Below are positions 52,871 through 62,842 of a stretch of DNA of 64,000 bases, in pieces. The DNA is from Kordia sp039026955 (lineage in GTDB: Bacteria > Bacteroidota > Bacteroidia > Flavobacteriales > Flavobacteriaceae): positions 124,001 through 188,000 of the forward strand of contig JBCCLH010000002.1 of the NCBI GenBank assembly GCA_039026955.1, in the 5' to 3' direction. The notes below the pieces were generated by a model that saw only the letters and a program-made list of their open reading frames with translations, was not told the origin of the DNA and made no database searches. Position numbers and translations under genes: made by a program. Position 1 is the stretch's first letter, and every line of letters begins with the position of its first letter.

Positions 52871-53353
52871 TTATAAATACGTTTTATCAAAAACTAAGGG
52901 CAATAAATCTTTTAAAGAATTGGATTTCATGATTTTTCCTTCTGCGCCCATGAAGTAAATTTCGATTGGAGTTTCTTGCTTCATTTCGTATTCCGCAATG
53001 ACCTGCCTACAAGCCCCACATGGTGGAATGGGTGTTTTTGTGACTTGATGATTGGATGTTGCTGTAAGTGCAAGACGCAGCATTTTTACATTTGGATATT
53101 TTGCGCCTGCATAGAAGATCGCAACACGTTCTGCACATAATCCTGATGGATAGGCTGCATTTTCTTGATTGCTTCCCGTGACTACTTCCCCATTTTCAAG
53201 TGCTAATGCGGCTCCTACCTTGAATTCTGAATACGGCGCGTAGGCTTTTTCACGTGCTTCTACTGCATGCTGCATGAGCATTTGTACTTCTTGAGGCAAT
53301 TCTTCCAAATTATCATAACATGTGAGTGTTGCCGTAATTTTTATTTCCTGCAT
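52871..53353 (-). CDS. cdd: Cytidine deaminase
   Basis: A 160-residue zinc enzyme of the homotetrameric cytidine deaminase family. Motifs: KVGAALALENGEVVTGSNQE, LCAERVAIFYAG with zinc ligand Cys73 and catalytic Glu75, and PPCGACRQVIAEYE with zinc ligands Cys112 and Cys115. It converts cytidine/deoxycytidine to uridine/deoxyuridine in pyrimidine salvage. Single gene upstream of the pdh operon, same strand. Confidence 0.96.
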   Translation of the reverse strand: MQEIKITATLTCYDNLEELPQEVQMLMQHAVEAREKAYAPYSEFKVGAALALENGEVVTGSNQENAAYPSGLCAERVAIFYAGAKYPNVKMLRLALTATSNHQVTKTPIPPCGACRQVIAEYEMKQETPIEIYFMGAEGKIMKSNSLKDLLPLVFDKTYL

Positions 53354-53771
53354 CTGAAATTTATTTTCTTTATCATCGCTGATCTATTCAGATCAAATCA
53401 GCTTAGAAAGATAGTGATTATTTATGACTTTTTGTGGGTGTTGGGTGTTGGGTGTTGGGTGTTGGGTTTTGGGTTTTGGGTAAATGTACTTTTACATTTT
53501 ACATTTTGCGGTTTTACATTTTAAATTTGTTTCGTTTGTTGTAGGTTGGTCGCTTTGCTCTGTTGTGAGTTGTCGGTTGTCAGTTGTCGGTTGGTCGCTT
53601 TGCCCGTTGTTTGTTTATTTGTTTTTTTGGATTTGTTTTTTGGTTTTAACTTTTACTTCGATTCCTTTGTTCTATAACATTTCTAAATTTAGCATTCATC
53701 AAAAACTAATTTATTCTTAACTATTTTTATGTAAGAATATTTATTTTTAAGACTAAGTAAAAGATACACGA
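53354..53771. repeat. G/T-rich repeat spacer
   Basis: No gene. From about 53435 to 53480 the 7-base word TTGGGTG is repeated about five times and then drifts to GGGTTTTGGG. It is followed by words such as GTAGGTTGGTCGCTTTGC and GTTGTCGGTTGTCAGTTGTC, each repeated. The style matches the spacer at 5118-5379. Open frames in it are not believed to be genes. Confidence 0.65.
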
Positions 53772-54350
53772 ATGAAGAATCAATTTGAAAAAACAGCCAA
53801 TTCTTTACCAAATGCATTTTATGATCTAATTGCATATGTAATTCCAAGTGGAATATTTATCTTTTTTTTAATTTTTGAAAAGGTAGTAAATATTAATTCT
53901 TATGATTCAAACCTTTCCTTTTTTAAAGATTCTTGGATTTATGATTTGTTTTTTAGTTTTCTCTACATTGCTCTTTTGTATACTTTAGGAGTCATTATTT
54001 CTACGCTTTCGTATGTATTGGTGAGAAAACCTGTATTATTCTTTTTGTCAAAGTTTAAAAAGATAAATTCAAAGATGAAAAAGGGTTTGGGAACCCAAAT
54101 GCTTACTGTACAAGTTCAATTTAATACTGAAATATATTCTGAAATGCTAAAGAAATATGCTCGGGTAATTCTGCTACGAAATTTAACACTGACTTTTTTA
54201 GCTATTTTAATAATCAAAATGGTGTACTTGTGGAATTATGACTACCTTTTAATGTATTTATTTCTTTTTGGGATTGTATTTGCCGCCTATTGTATTAGGC
54301 ATTATTGGTTTTTACAGAATTTAAGTCAATTACACAAAAGCAATACCTAA
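53772..54350 (+). CDS. Hypothetical membrane protein, 192 aa
   Basis: Not recognised. MKNQFEKTANSLPNAFYDLI leads into membrane segments near 20-40 (IPSGIFIFFLIFEKVV), 60-80 (LFFSFLYIALLYTLGVIIS), and a C-terminal pair at about 140-175. Basic loops lie between. It is A+T-rich and isolated between a repeat spacer and the T9SS genes, on the opposite strand to both neighbours. It resembles the general type of accessory small membrane proteins; no function is proposed. Confidence 0.6.
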   Translation: MKNQFEKTANSLPNAFYDLIAYVIPSGIFIFFLIFEKVVNINSYDSNLSFFKDSWIYDLFFSFLYIALLYTLGVIISTLSYVLVRKPVLFFLSKFKKINSKMKKGLGTQMLTVQVQFNTEIYSEMLKKYARVILLRNLTLTFLAILIIKMVYLWNYDYLLMYLFLFGIVFAAYCIRHYWFLQNLSQLHKSNT

Positions 54351-54355
54351 AACGC

Positions 54356-54388
54356 AAAAAACCTCCCAAGAAGCTTGAAAGGTTTTTG
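54356..54388. terminator. Imperfect bidirectional terminator after porV
   Basis: AAAAACCT and AGGTTTTT frame an inner AAG/CTT pair, with unpaired bases between. On the minus strand it lies about 20 bases after the porV stop and ends in a T-run; it also closes the convergent unknown gene. Confidence 0.6.
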
Positions 54389-54408
54389 TAATTTTTATGT
54401 GATGAATT

Positions 54409-55650
54409 TTATAATTCGTCGTACGTGTCTCCCAAGTTGAATGTTAGAGAGAAACGCAAGGTGTTTTCTAATGGATTTCGTACTTGTGATGCTGAGAATA
54501 AGTAAGAAACATCAATTGTTACGGCGCTATATTTGAATCCTGCTCCTAGCGTAAAAAACTTTCTAGCTCCTTTTTCTTCGGCTTCATTGAAGTAGCCTGC
54601 ACGTAGCGCAAATGAGTCTTGATACCAGTATTCTGCTCCTAATGCCCAAGTAAATTCTCTTAATTCTTCACTGAATCCGCCTGGTGCATCTCCAAATGAT
54701 TGAAAGATTCCTGAAACGAAACTTACATTGTCATCTTGACCTTCTACGATGATCGTCGGCTCGTTTTCGTTTACATCTGGTGTCGATAAATCGTCTGTAT
54801 CTTGATCACCGTTGTCGTTTAAATCGATATAACCAAGTTTTGGAGGTGTTGGCACTAAGAGTTTGTTTACCTCTGCACTTACCGCTAATTTACTGTATTC
54901 GTCAAAGATGAAGTCAAATCCACCACCCAATTTTAATTGTGTTGGTAAGAAGTTTTCCTGACCTAATTCGTCATATTTTAATTTTGGACCTAAGTTTGAG
55001 ATATTGAAACCTGCTCTCCAACGTCCATTAAAATCGTTATATGCAATTTCTTCCGATTGATAATATCCTGCAATGTCCACCGCAAAAGTACTTGCCGCAT
55101 TTGCTTCTACATCTGGTTGTGATTGTAATTTTAAGTCAGAACGCAAGAAACGACCTGTAACCGACATAGAGAACTGATCACTTAAACGCAACGCGTACGA
55201 TGCATCAATTGCCAATTCGTTTGGTCTTTCAATTAATGGTGTAAAGTTTCCTATATCTGCTTGTTGTTGTGTAATAATTTCAATTTCACCTAAACTGAAG
55301 TATTTGATACTTGCAGACCACGCACTTCTTTCACTGATTCGGTTGTAAAACGTTAAGTTTCCTAAGAAGATATCGTTTACTAAGTCACTTAAATACGGTG
55401 TATAACTGACTCCAACTCCGATTTGTTCTTTTACAAAAGCATATTTTGCTGGATTCCACTGTTGTGAATATGTATCAGGGGAAGTGGCAACTCCTAATTC
55501 CCCCATTCCTCCTGCTCTTGCGTCAGGCGTAATGAGTAAGAAAGGTACACCTGTCGTAATTACTCTGGTATCGTTTGGATTTACGACAGTGGTTTGTGCT
55601 AACATTCCTAACGGAATTACACACAGTATAGATAAAATTAGCTTCTTCAT
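54409..55650 (-). CDS. porV: Type IX secretion outer-membrane protein PorV (LptO)
   Basis: A 413-residue outer-membrane barrel of the FadL-like PorV family. A signal peptide ends near LAQTT. The family hallmark follows directly: ITTGVPFLLITPDARAGGMG, then YSQQWNPAKYAF and GVSYTPYLSDLVNDIFLGN. Strands continue to ALRAGYFNEAEEKGARKFFT and a final TFNLGDTYDEL. PorV shuttles T9SS cargo from the Sov/SprA pore to the attachment complex with the sortase PorU. It is 32 bases downstream of porU on the same strand, the usual order. Confidence 0.95.
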   Translation of the reverse strand: MKKLILSILCVIPLGMLAQTTVVNPNDTRVITTGVPFLLITPDARAGGMGELGVATSPDTYSQQWNPAKYAFVKEQIGVGVSYTPYLSDLVNDIFLGNLTFYNRISERSAWSASIKYFSLGEIEIITQQQADIGNFTPLIERPNELAIDASYALRLSDQFSMSVTGRFLRSDLKLQSQPDVEANAASTFAVDIAGYYQSEEIAYNDFNGRWRAGFNISNLGPKLKYDELGQENFLPTQLKLGGGFDFIFDEYSKLAVSAEVNKLLVPTPPKLGYIDLNDNGDQDTDDLSTPDVNENEPTIIVEGQDDNVSFVSGIFQSFGDAPGGFSEELREFTWALGAEYWYQDSFALRAGYFNEAEEKGARKFFTLGAGFKYSAVTIDVSYLFSASQVRNPLENTLRFSLTFNLGDTYDEL

Positions 55651-55682
55651 TCAGTTAAAATTTTAACAAATATAGGTTTTAT

Positions 55683-58600
55683 TTATAGTATTACAAGTTT
55701 TTCAAACTTTTCAACTTTCTGGTTAGTTAACGGAGATTTTACAGTTATCTTATACACGTAGACGCCTTTTGCGAGTTTATCTCCGAAATCATCTTTACCG
55801 TCCCAGATGATATCTCTTGACAAGGAACTAAAGTCTTTACTTGATGCGCCTGCGTTTGTTTTCCCTATCAAAGTACGTACTACTTTTCCTGAAATTGTAA
55901 AGATTTGTACCATAATATCCAATTCACTAGAGCTGTTGTGGTTGAACCAAAATTCTGTGTAGCTAACAAAAGGATTCGGATAATTTAACACATTCGTAAT
56001 AGTCAGCGAGTTGCTTTCGTTGAAAACAGTAAATTGAATTTCTGTAGTTGTTGAGTTGTTGTATACATCCCATGCTCTGAGCGATAGTGTGTGTTGTCCT
56101 TCTTCTAAGTCGCGCAGTGGGAATTTTACAATTCCTCGTGTATAATCGTTTAGTTCGGTTTCGTAATAATCGTTTAGAATGATCGGATTGACTTCATCGC
56201 CATCTAAAATTGCTACAATGTCATGTCCAATTCCACTCGCGGTATTGATTCCGTTGGCATCTGATAGTTTGGCGAGTAAGAATGGAGATTCATTAGTGAT
56301 TCCACCCGAAACAAAACTTTCATCATTTAAAAACAGGTTCACGACTGGTGCGTCATTATCTGCGGGAGCGTCTTCGTTGAGTTCTCCCACTTTTAAATCG
56401 ACACTGTAGCCTGTATGGTCTTCTAAGGTACCATCTTTTTCTGCATAGAAACTGATACGCCCATTTCCTACAGGAATGGTAATATCTCGCGGTACAACAA
56501 ATTCAAATGCAAAGTTTCCTGCTACTACTTGTGATTTTCCTCTGAAGATAATTTCACCCAAAGTTTCAAAGTTGAAAATGAACGGGAAGTCGTTAGAAAG
56601 TGTTTGACGTTGTATTTTTTTATCGTAAATCGTAGAGAAAACCGTTCCATTATACGTGTTCATAAGGTTTCCGGCATCATCGGTTACGTTCCCTGCAATT
56701 TTTATTCTACTTAATGCTTTTAGGGTGTCTGTAGGTTGTGTAATTGGCACATCGTTGATCGCTGTTAGATTGACTCTAGGACGCGGAATTGCCAGTTTCA
56801 TCGCAGGATCTCCAATGTAAAACACGGTTCTTTTGTTACTCGTTGTTACTAAATTTTTGGTTTGACGTAACGCTTCTGCCACTGTTGGATATTCGTTTGA
56901 ACCATACGCAAAAAGATATCTCGCCAAGAGTTCATTGATACTTACCCCAACATTCTGGAAGATTTGTCGCGTGGTCGTTAATAGCGAAACTGCGCCTCCA
57001 TTTTCATTCCAATACATGAATTCTCCTGCTGTTTCACGAAGCGGATTGTCAAAACGAGTATATTCACAAGTAATGGTGACAAATAAAGGCAAACGACAAT
57101 CGTTTTCTAATTCCTGAGAGTCTCTTTTTTCAAAGATACGTTCTCCTGCCAAGCCATCTTCTCCACCGTGACCAAAATAATTCACCACTAAAGAACCCAA
57201 AGCAATATTGTCTTTTATTGCTTCATTTACTTCCGGATAACGTTCTCCTGCTGCGGAAGATTCCTGTACAAAAGCATCTGTGTGAATCTTAGAGATATTG
57301 ATGAATGGTTTTTCTGCTGAAATGACTTCCGCAAGTGCATCTAGATCGACTTGTAAGTCTTTATCAGAGTTATTTTCGGCATCATCTGAAACAATTGTTA
57401 CCGTATTTCTCCAACGACCAAAAGCTTCTTTCGTATAATATACTAAGGTCTTATCGACAATTGTTTTTGCTTGATTTGGATCTAACACAAGCATTCTTCC
57501 CATGGCAATGTCTAAACGATCGGTTACTGTCATGGTTCCTTCGTCAGCATCCATCATCCCATAAAAATCATCTGACATAAAACCACTTGTTAAGTTGAAA
57601 CTGTCATACGCTTGAAATACCGGGACAATATTGGTGTTTCCTTGAATTCGATCTTTGTAATCATACGAAGTATCCCCAAAGAGACAGGCATATTTTAAAC
57701 GATTTTCTGGTGTAGAAGCGTTATCGTACACATATTTGAAAAAGTTACGAATGGCTCCAATATCTGGATTTCCGGTATTGAATTCGGTATAAATACTATT
57801 TAATGTCACCACTTTGACAATCATTCCAGAGTTTGTTCTGTGAAATTGTGCAATGCGTTCTGCCTGAGAAGCCAAATTTTCTGGAGTTACAATAATATAG
57901 TCTACATCACCATCTGCAAATATGGTTCCTTTTAAATCTTGATTGAGCACTTGACTATTTGGCTCGATTGTCGGAACTAAGAAGCGTGACGTATCACCTG
58001 CAATATATTGTCTGATTTCGCCCATTGGCGCTCTGAACGTAAAGTTACCGCCAGTTGTGTTGGTTACTTTCGTCACATTCCAAATATCCGTAATGTCCCA
58101 CACTTCAAATATGTTAGTCGCGTTAGAGATGACAAATTCTCCTGTTCCAATAATGTTTCGCGCTTCATTGTATTTGAATTTGAATTGATCGTCAATTCCT
58201 GTCAAGGTACGTTTTGCTTCTACAGAAATGTAATCAAGATATCCGATGGAACCTGCAATTCCGTTATTTTGATAATTTAGTGTTATGTTTAAGTCACTAG
58301 AGGTTAGATTTACATCATCGATAATCAATCCATTTCTGATGGCTGGCACTCCCGATACATTGTGTTGTGTTGCCAATCGCGTATCATTAATAGCTGGAAA
58401 GGTAAAGTTGAATGCAGATTCTCCATTGATGTTTTGTGCTGGCTGATTGTTAATGAAGGTGCTCATGGAAGTCACTCCATTGGAAATAGAAGCAGGCTTT
58501 ATTCCGATGCGCACAGGTTCAGTCGTCACTAAATTTGGAATGGTAAAATTGAATGTTTGTTCTGATTCAATATTAAAGACTTCTCCAAACCATCTTCTTC

Positions 58601-59558
58601 CTAATTTTACAATATTTACATTGTCTACTTCGTGAAACTGGTAATCGTCAAATTCAGTAATCGTTACATCTGGCGCTGCTGTAGGTTGTACCGCTTCTGG
58701 GATGCGTTTTCCATCATTTGAACCGTCGGCAGTAATGAAATAGTATGTTTTATCAGTATATGCGTTGATATGTGTTTGACTGTCATCATTGAATACATCT
58801 GGACCTTCCGCGTAAAATAATATGTAATCTTCTGCATTAAAAGCGCCATCTTGTTCTCCAACTACCGTAATGGCATTTTCCGCTACATCATAATGTTCAT
58901 TTTGCGAATTTAAATGCGGAATCATTCTTCCACCATTTCCATAGATTTTTATTTTTCTCGGATTTAATGTTCCTGTATTTAATCCTAATTGGTTTAAGAA
59001 GTTAGCGTCCAATCGATAAATTCCAGATTCAGTCACTGAAAATTTATAGAAATTTCCACTCGCTAACACAGAACTTGTAATTGCTGCGGTACTTTGTGCT
59101 GGCGCACTAGTGGATCTTCCTGCTAAGAAATTATAGCGAACATCAAAACTGAGTACTTTTTTAACAACACCGTTTTGTCTGATTAATGGAGATACAATTA
59201 ATATATGTGCATTTTTTCCTCTCGCACTTGAATTTACCATTCGTGCTTGAATAGAAGTTGGTAGTTTTTGTTTGTTAATTCCGCCCAATTCTTGATTCGA
59301 AATTGTTCCATAAACTACATTTTCAAGTTGCATCGAATTTTTGCTCACATAACGATCGTCGTCCCATTGCGCTATAAAACTAATGGTGCCATCGTCATTG
59401 CTCACAAAATATTCTTCATTAAATGTTGGTAATTTTACAATGGAATTCTCTTTAGAAAATTCTTTTGCCGTATCACTCCATGTCAAATCAAAGTGCTTGT
59501 TTTGCGCATGCACAGTTATAAAAAGGAGTCCAATTAAAAAAGTTAGTGTTTTTTTCAT
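55683..59558 (-). CDS. porU: Type IX secretion C-terminal signal peptidase/sortase PorU
   Basis: A 1291-residue exported gingipain-like (C25) protease. A signal peptide ends near HAQNK. The middle carries the caspase-like fold with His797 (VNYFGHGGEDGLAG) and Cys831 (FVTITCEYTRFDNP), 34 residues apart as in gingipains. The C-terminal 90 residues are a sorting-domain-like module (YPNPFVSYTEF, DDFGDKLAKGVYVYKI). PorU removes the sorting domains of T9SS cargo and attaches the protein to lipid or releases it. Length and catalytic pair are those expected. A -7-like minus-strand box TAATTTTG (59622-59629) lies 64 bases before the ATG. It is followed by porV. Confidence 0.95.
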   Translation of the reverse strand: MKKTLTFLIGLLFITVHAQNKHFDLTWSDTAKEFSKENSIVKLPTFNEEYFVSNDDGTISFIAQWDDDRYVSKNSMQLENVVYGTISNQELGGINKQKLPTSIQARMVNSSARGKNAHILIVSPLIRQNGVVKKVLSFDVRYNFLAGRSTSAPAQSTAAITSSVLASGNFYKFSVTESGIYRLDANFLNQLGLNTGTLNPRKIKIYGNGGRMIPHLNSQNEHYDVAENAITVVGEQDGAFNAEDYILFYAEGPDVFNDDSQTHINAYTDKTYYFITADGSNDGKRIPEAVQPTAAPDVTITEFDDYQFHEVDNVNIVKLGRRWFGEVFNIESEQTFNFTIPNLVTTEPVRIGIKPASISNGVTSMSTFINNQPAQNINGESAFNFTFPAINDTRLATQHNVSGVPAIRNGLIIDDVNLTSSDLNITLNYQNNGIAGSIGYLDYISVEAKRTLTGIDDQFKFKYNEARNIIGTGEFVISNATNIFEVWDITDIWNVTKVTNTTGGNFTFRAPMGEIRQYIAGDTSRFLVPTIEPNSQVLNQDLKGTIFADGDVDYIIVTPENLASQAERIAQFHRTNSGMIVKVVTLNSIYTEFNTGNPDIGAIRNFFKYVYDNASTPENRLKYACLFGDTSYDYKDRIQGNTNIVPVFQAYDSFNLTSGFMSDDFYGMMDADEGTMTVTDRLDIAMGRMLVLDPNQAKTIVDKTLVYYTKEAFGRWRNTVTIVSDDAENNSDKDLQVDLDALAEVISAEKPFINISKIHTDAFVQESSAAGERYPEVNEAIKDNIALGSLVVNYFGHGGEDGLAGERIFEKRDSQELENDCRLPLFVTITCEYTRFDNPLRETAGEFMYWNENGGAVSLLTTTRQIFQNVGVSINELLARYLFAYGSNEYPTVAEALRQTKNLVTTSNKRTVFYIGDPAMKLAIPRPRVNLTAINDVPITQPTDTLKALSRIKIAGNVTDDAGNLMNTYNGTVFSTIYDKKIQRQTLSNDFPFIFNFETLGEIIFRGKSQVVAGNFAFEFVVPRDITIPVGNGRISFYAEKDGTLEDHTGYSVDLKVGELNEDAPADNDAPVVNLFLNDESFVSGGITNESPFLLAKLSDANGINTASGIGHDIVAILDGDEVNPIILNDYYETELNDYTRGIVKFPLRDLEEGQHTLSLRAWDVYNNSTTTEIQFTVFNESNSLTITNVLNYPNPFVSYTEFWFNHNSSSELDIMVQIFTISGKVVRTLIGKTNAGASSKDFSSLSRDIIWDGKDDFGDKLAKGVYVYKITVKSPLTNQKVEKFEKLVIL

Positions 59559-59784
59559 TGCATCTTTAACGATAAATACATTGAAATATTATTCAATGTT
59601 TTAGCTTATTTTTCAAAAAAACAAAATTAAGAATAATAAATAACAACTGTGCTCGTTATATGAAAACTATTGATAATAATAATTGGGGCGAAATGTCATA
59701 TTAAATTTTGAAATTAATCTTGATATTTTACCTTTAATTACTATATTGCAAACCTAAATTTCTTTCAATACTCAAGTCTTGACT

Positions 59785-61467
59785 ATGAAAAAGCGAACAT
59801 TAAAGATTATGCTACTTGTCGCAGTAGTGTCACTAGGATTTTTTAGCTGTAAAAGATCATCATCAAATAACACGTCTAAAGCCACAGGATGGCGTATCGA
59901 CGGAAAAGATGGTGGATTCGCAGCCAATACAAAATATAAAGATCAGGAAACAGCTCCTGGATTGGTATTTGTAGAAGGAGGAACTTTTACAATGGGAAAA
60001 ACACAAGATGATCCTATGCACGATTGGAACAATACCCCAAACCAACAGCACGTGCAATCTTTTTACATGGATGAAACAGAGGTAACTAATGTAATGTATA
60101 CTGAATACTTATATTGGACAAAAACCGTATTTCCGCCAGAAGAAGAAAATTATAGAAATATTTATACTGGAGCTTTGCCAGATACTTTAGTATGGAGAAA
60201 TCGTTTAGGATTCAACGAAACGATGACAACCAATTATTTAAGACACCCTGGATATGCTGAATATCCTGTAGTAGGTGTAAACTGGATTCAAGCAGTACAA
60301 TTCTGTAAGTGGAGAACTGATAGAGTGAATGAGGCTGTATTAGAGCGTGAAGGATATATTGCCAAAGGCGCAAAGTCTGTTGACAGTTTGAGTCCTGATG
60401 CTACATTCAGCACAGAAGCGTATTTAACAGATCCATCTAAAACTTATGGTGGAAAGATTGATGAATACAAAGGAAGAATTGCTCAAAAAAGTAGAAAAAG
60501 CCAAGATTCAACAGCAGAAGATACCAATGTATATGCAAAACGTACTACAGGTGTTATTTTACCAGAATATCGTTTACCAACGGAAGCGGAGTGGGAATAT
60601 GCTGCAAAAGGTTTAGATGGATTACGTGAATACAATAATGTACGTGGTAGAAAGAAATATCCTTGGAAAGGAGAGTTCACAAGAAGTGGAAACAGAAAGA
60701 GACGTGGAGATCAGTTAGCAAACTTTAAGCAATCTAAAGGAGATTATGGAGGAATTGCAGGTTGGTCTGATGATGGTGCAGATATTACAGCTCGTGTAAA
60801 ATCATATCCTCCAAATGATTTTGGATTGTATGATATGGCTGGAAATGTTGCTGAGTGGGTTTCTGATGTATACCGTCCAATTGTAGATGATGAAGCAAGT
60901 GACTTTAACTACTACCGTGGAAATGTGTACACGAAGAACAAAATCAACGAAGAAGGAAAGTCAGAAATTGTAACGTCTTCTACAATCACTTATGATACGT
61001 TAGCGAATGGTAGAATTATGGCTAGAAACCTTCCTGGTCAATTAGCTGAAACTGCAATTGATGAAAACGAAACGTATTTAAGAACGAACTTCGACAAATC
61101 TGACAACAGAAATTATCGTGACGGTGACTTATCTTCTTCAAGATATTATGACAGATTTAATGATGATGATGAAGAAAATGGTGAGATGGATGCAAAGCGT
61201 ATGTACAACGCACCGAAGCACCAAGTAACTGCTGATGCAGACGGAGCAATGGTAAGACAATATGACAAATCAAACTCTAGAACTACTTTAATTGACGATA
61301 ACGTACGTGTATACAAAGGTGGTTCATGGAAAGACAGAGCTTACTGGATTGATCCAGCACAAAGAAGAGCCTTCCCAGAATATATGGCAACTTCATACAT
61401 CGGATTTAGATGTGCGATGTCAAGAGTAGGTTCAAAAGCACAAGGCAGAAAGAGTCCAAGAAAATAA
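59785..61467 (+). CDS. gldJ: Gliding motility lipoprotein GldJ
   Basis: The ATG at 59785 is used; a TTG two codons earlier is less likely. The 560-residue protein has a lipoprotein signal with lipobox FFSC and then a formylglycine-generating-enzyme-like (FGE/SUMF1) fold: GLVFVEGGTFTMGKTQDD, DETEVTNVMYTEYLYW, VVGVNWIQAVQFCKWR, RLPTEAEWEYAAKG, GLYDMAGNVAEWVSDV, and YKGGSWKDRAYWIDPAQR. GldJ is needed for gliding and T9SS function and stabilises GldK; the FGE fold here is structural, not catalytic. It is divergent from porU and is followed by a strong terminator. Confidence 0.95.
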   Translation: MKKRTLKIMLLVAVVSLGFFSCKRSSSNNTSKATGWRIDGKDGGFAANTKYKDQETAPGLVFVEGGTFTMGKTQDDPMHDWNNTPNQQHVQSFYMDETEVTNVMYTEYLYWTKTVFPPEEENYRNIYTGALPDTLVWRNRLGFNETMTTNYLRHPGYAEYPVVGVNWIQAVQFCKWRTDRVNEAVLEREGYIAKGAKSVDSLSPDATFSTEAYLTDPSKTYGGKIDEYKGRIAQKSRKSQDSTAEDTNVYAKRTTGVILPEYRLPTEAEWEYAAKGLDGLREYNNVRGRKKYPWKGEFTRSGNRKRRGDQLANFKQSKGDYGGIAGWSDDGADITARVKSYPPNDFGLYDMAGNVAEWVSDVYRPIVDDEASDFNYYRGNVYTKNKINEEGKSEIVTSSTITYDTLANGRIMARNLPGQLAETAIDENETYLRTNFDKSDNRNYRDGDLSSSRYYDRFNDDDEENGEMDAKRMYNAPKHQVTADADGAMVRQYDKSNSRTTLIDDNVRVYKGGSWKDRAYWIDPAQRRAFPEYMATSYIGFRCAMSRVGSKAQGRKSPRK

Positions 61468-61491
61468 TATATACACAATCAAGTGTATTCC

Positions 61492-61521
61492 AAAAGCCCT
61501 GACTTATTCAGGGCTTTTTTT
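61492..61521 (+). terminator. Terminator after gldJ
   Basis: AAAAGCCCTGA and TCAGGGCTTTT (11-bp stem, 5-base loop) followed by a T-run of about seven. It lies 24 bases after the gldJ stop. Confidence 0.88.
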
Positions 61522-61549
61522 GGTTTTAACTTTATTTAATTCTATATAC

Positions 61550-62821
61550 ATGATTGAAGAATTATATTCCAAATTTCAAAAGTATCCGACAATATCTACC
61601 GATTCAAGAAACATCACAAAAGATTGTATTTTCTTTGCCCTAAAGGGAGAAAACTTTAATGGAAATACCTACGCAAAAGATGCTTTAGAAAAAGGCGCTA
61701 CCTTTGCGGTTATTGATGAAAACGAATATGCAATTGGAAAACATACCATTCTCGTTGAAAACGTATTAGCAACACTTCAAAAGTTGGCTACCTATCATCG
61801 GAAGCAACTAAATATTCCGATCATTAGTCTTACAGGAAGCAACGGAAAAACAACTACGAAGGAATTGATTAACGCCGTAATTTCTCAAAAATACAATACC
61901 ACTGCCACCAAAGGAAATCTAAACAATCATATTGGAGTACCATTGACACTTCTTTCGATGACCGCTGATACGGAAATCGGAATTGTAGAAATGGGTGCCA
62001 ATCATCAAAAAGAAATTGCTTTTTTAAGCAGCATTGCTGAACCTGATTATGGATATATTACCAACTTCGGAAAAGCACATTTAGAAGGTTTTGGCGGCGT
62101 GGAAGGTGTTATTAAAGGGAAAAGCGAACTGTACGATCATTTAAAAGCAAATAACAAATTCATTTTTGTCAATGGCGATGATGCGAAACAAGTAGAAAGA
62201 ACCAGAGACGCACAAAACTACACCTTTGGAAGTACGGATGATCGCGAATTAAAAATTCAGTTTGTAAGTGCCGATCCAATGGTAAAAGCAATTGTAAACG
62301 GTGTGGAAATACAAAGTCAGCTGATTGGCGCCTACAACTTTTCAAACATTGCCGCTGCGATTGCGATGGGAACTTATTTTAAGGTAGAACTTTCCCAAAT
62401 TAAAAATGCTATAGAAGCATACATTCCTTCTAATAACCGATCGCAGATTCTACACAAAGATACCAACAAAATTATTTTAGATGCCTACAACGCAAATCCT
62501 ACAAGCATGAAAGCTGCTTTGGATAACTTTTCCAACCTCAGCGACGCTCCAAAGATTGCTTTTTTAGGCGATATGTTTGAATTGGGTGAAAGCGCTGCAG
62601 CAGAACATCAATTTATTAATGAATATGCTGCTTCTTTACATATTGATCAAGTCTATTTAGTAGGAGAAAACTTTGGCCGCACCAAAAGCATCAATTTGAA
62701 AGTAAGCATTCATAATTCTTTTGAAGATTTGAAAAATCAGTTTCCAAAAGTTCAAAATAGCACTTTACTTATAAAAGGATCGCGAGGAATGGCACTGGAA
62801 CGTATTTTGGATTTGTTATAA
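61550..62821 (+). CDS. murF: UDP-N-acetylmuramoyl-tripeptide--D-alanyl-D-alanine ligase
   Basis: The start at 61550 (MIEELYSKFQKYPTISTDSR) gives 423 residues; an in-frame upstream extension crosses the gldJ terminator. Domains: N-terminal UDP-binding part with TDSRNITKDCIFFALKGENF, central ATPase with P-loop LTGSNGKTTTKELI, GIVEMGANHQKEIAFL, NFGKAHLEGFGG (carbamylated-Lys region), and C-terminal domain with LDAYNANPTSMKAALDNF and the FLGDMFELGE motif. MurF adds D-Ala-D-Ala to the UDP-MurNAc-tripeptide, the last cytosolic step of peptidoglycan precursor synthesis. It is often next to gldJ in Flavobacteriia. Confidence 0.95.
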   Translation: MIEELYSKFQKYPTISTDSRNITKDCIFFALKGENFNGNTYAKDALEKGATFAVIDENEYAIGKHTILVENVLATLQKLATYHRKQLNIPIISLTGSNGKTTTKELINAVISQKYNTTATKGNLNNHIGVPLTLLSMTADTEIGIVEMGANHQKEIAFLSSIAEPDYGYITNFGKAHLEGFGGVEGVIKGKSELYDHLKANNKFIFVNGDDAKQVERTRDAQNYTFGSTDDRELKIQFVSADPMVKAIVNGVEIQSQLIGAYNFSNIAAAIAMGTYFKVELSQIKNAIEAYIPSNNRSQILHKDTNKIILDAYNANPTSMKAALDNFSNLSDAPKIAFLGDMFELGESAAAEHQFINEYAASLHIDQVYLVGENFGRTKSINLKVSIHNSFEDLKNQFPKVQNSTLLIKGSRGMALERILDLL

Positions 62822-62842
62822 TATTATTTTGAACGAAGTCTC

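Noticed and set aside
53484..53720. Open frame in the G/T-rich spacer after cdd
   Set aside because: Composed of repeated G/T words with no recognisable domain and no start signal.
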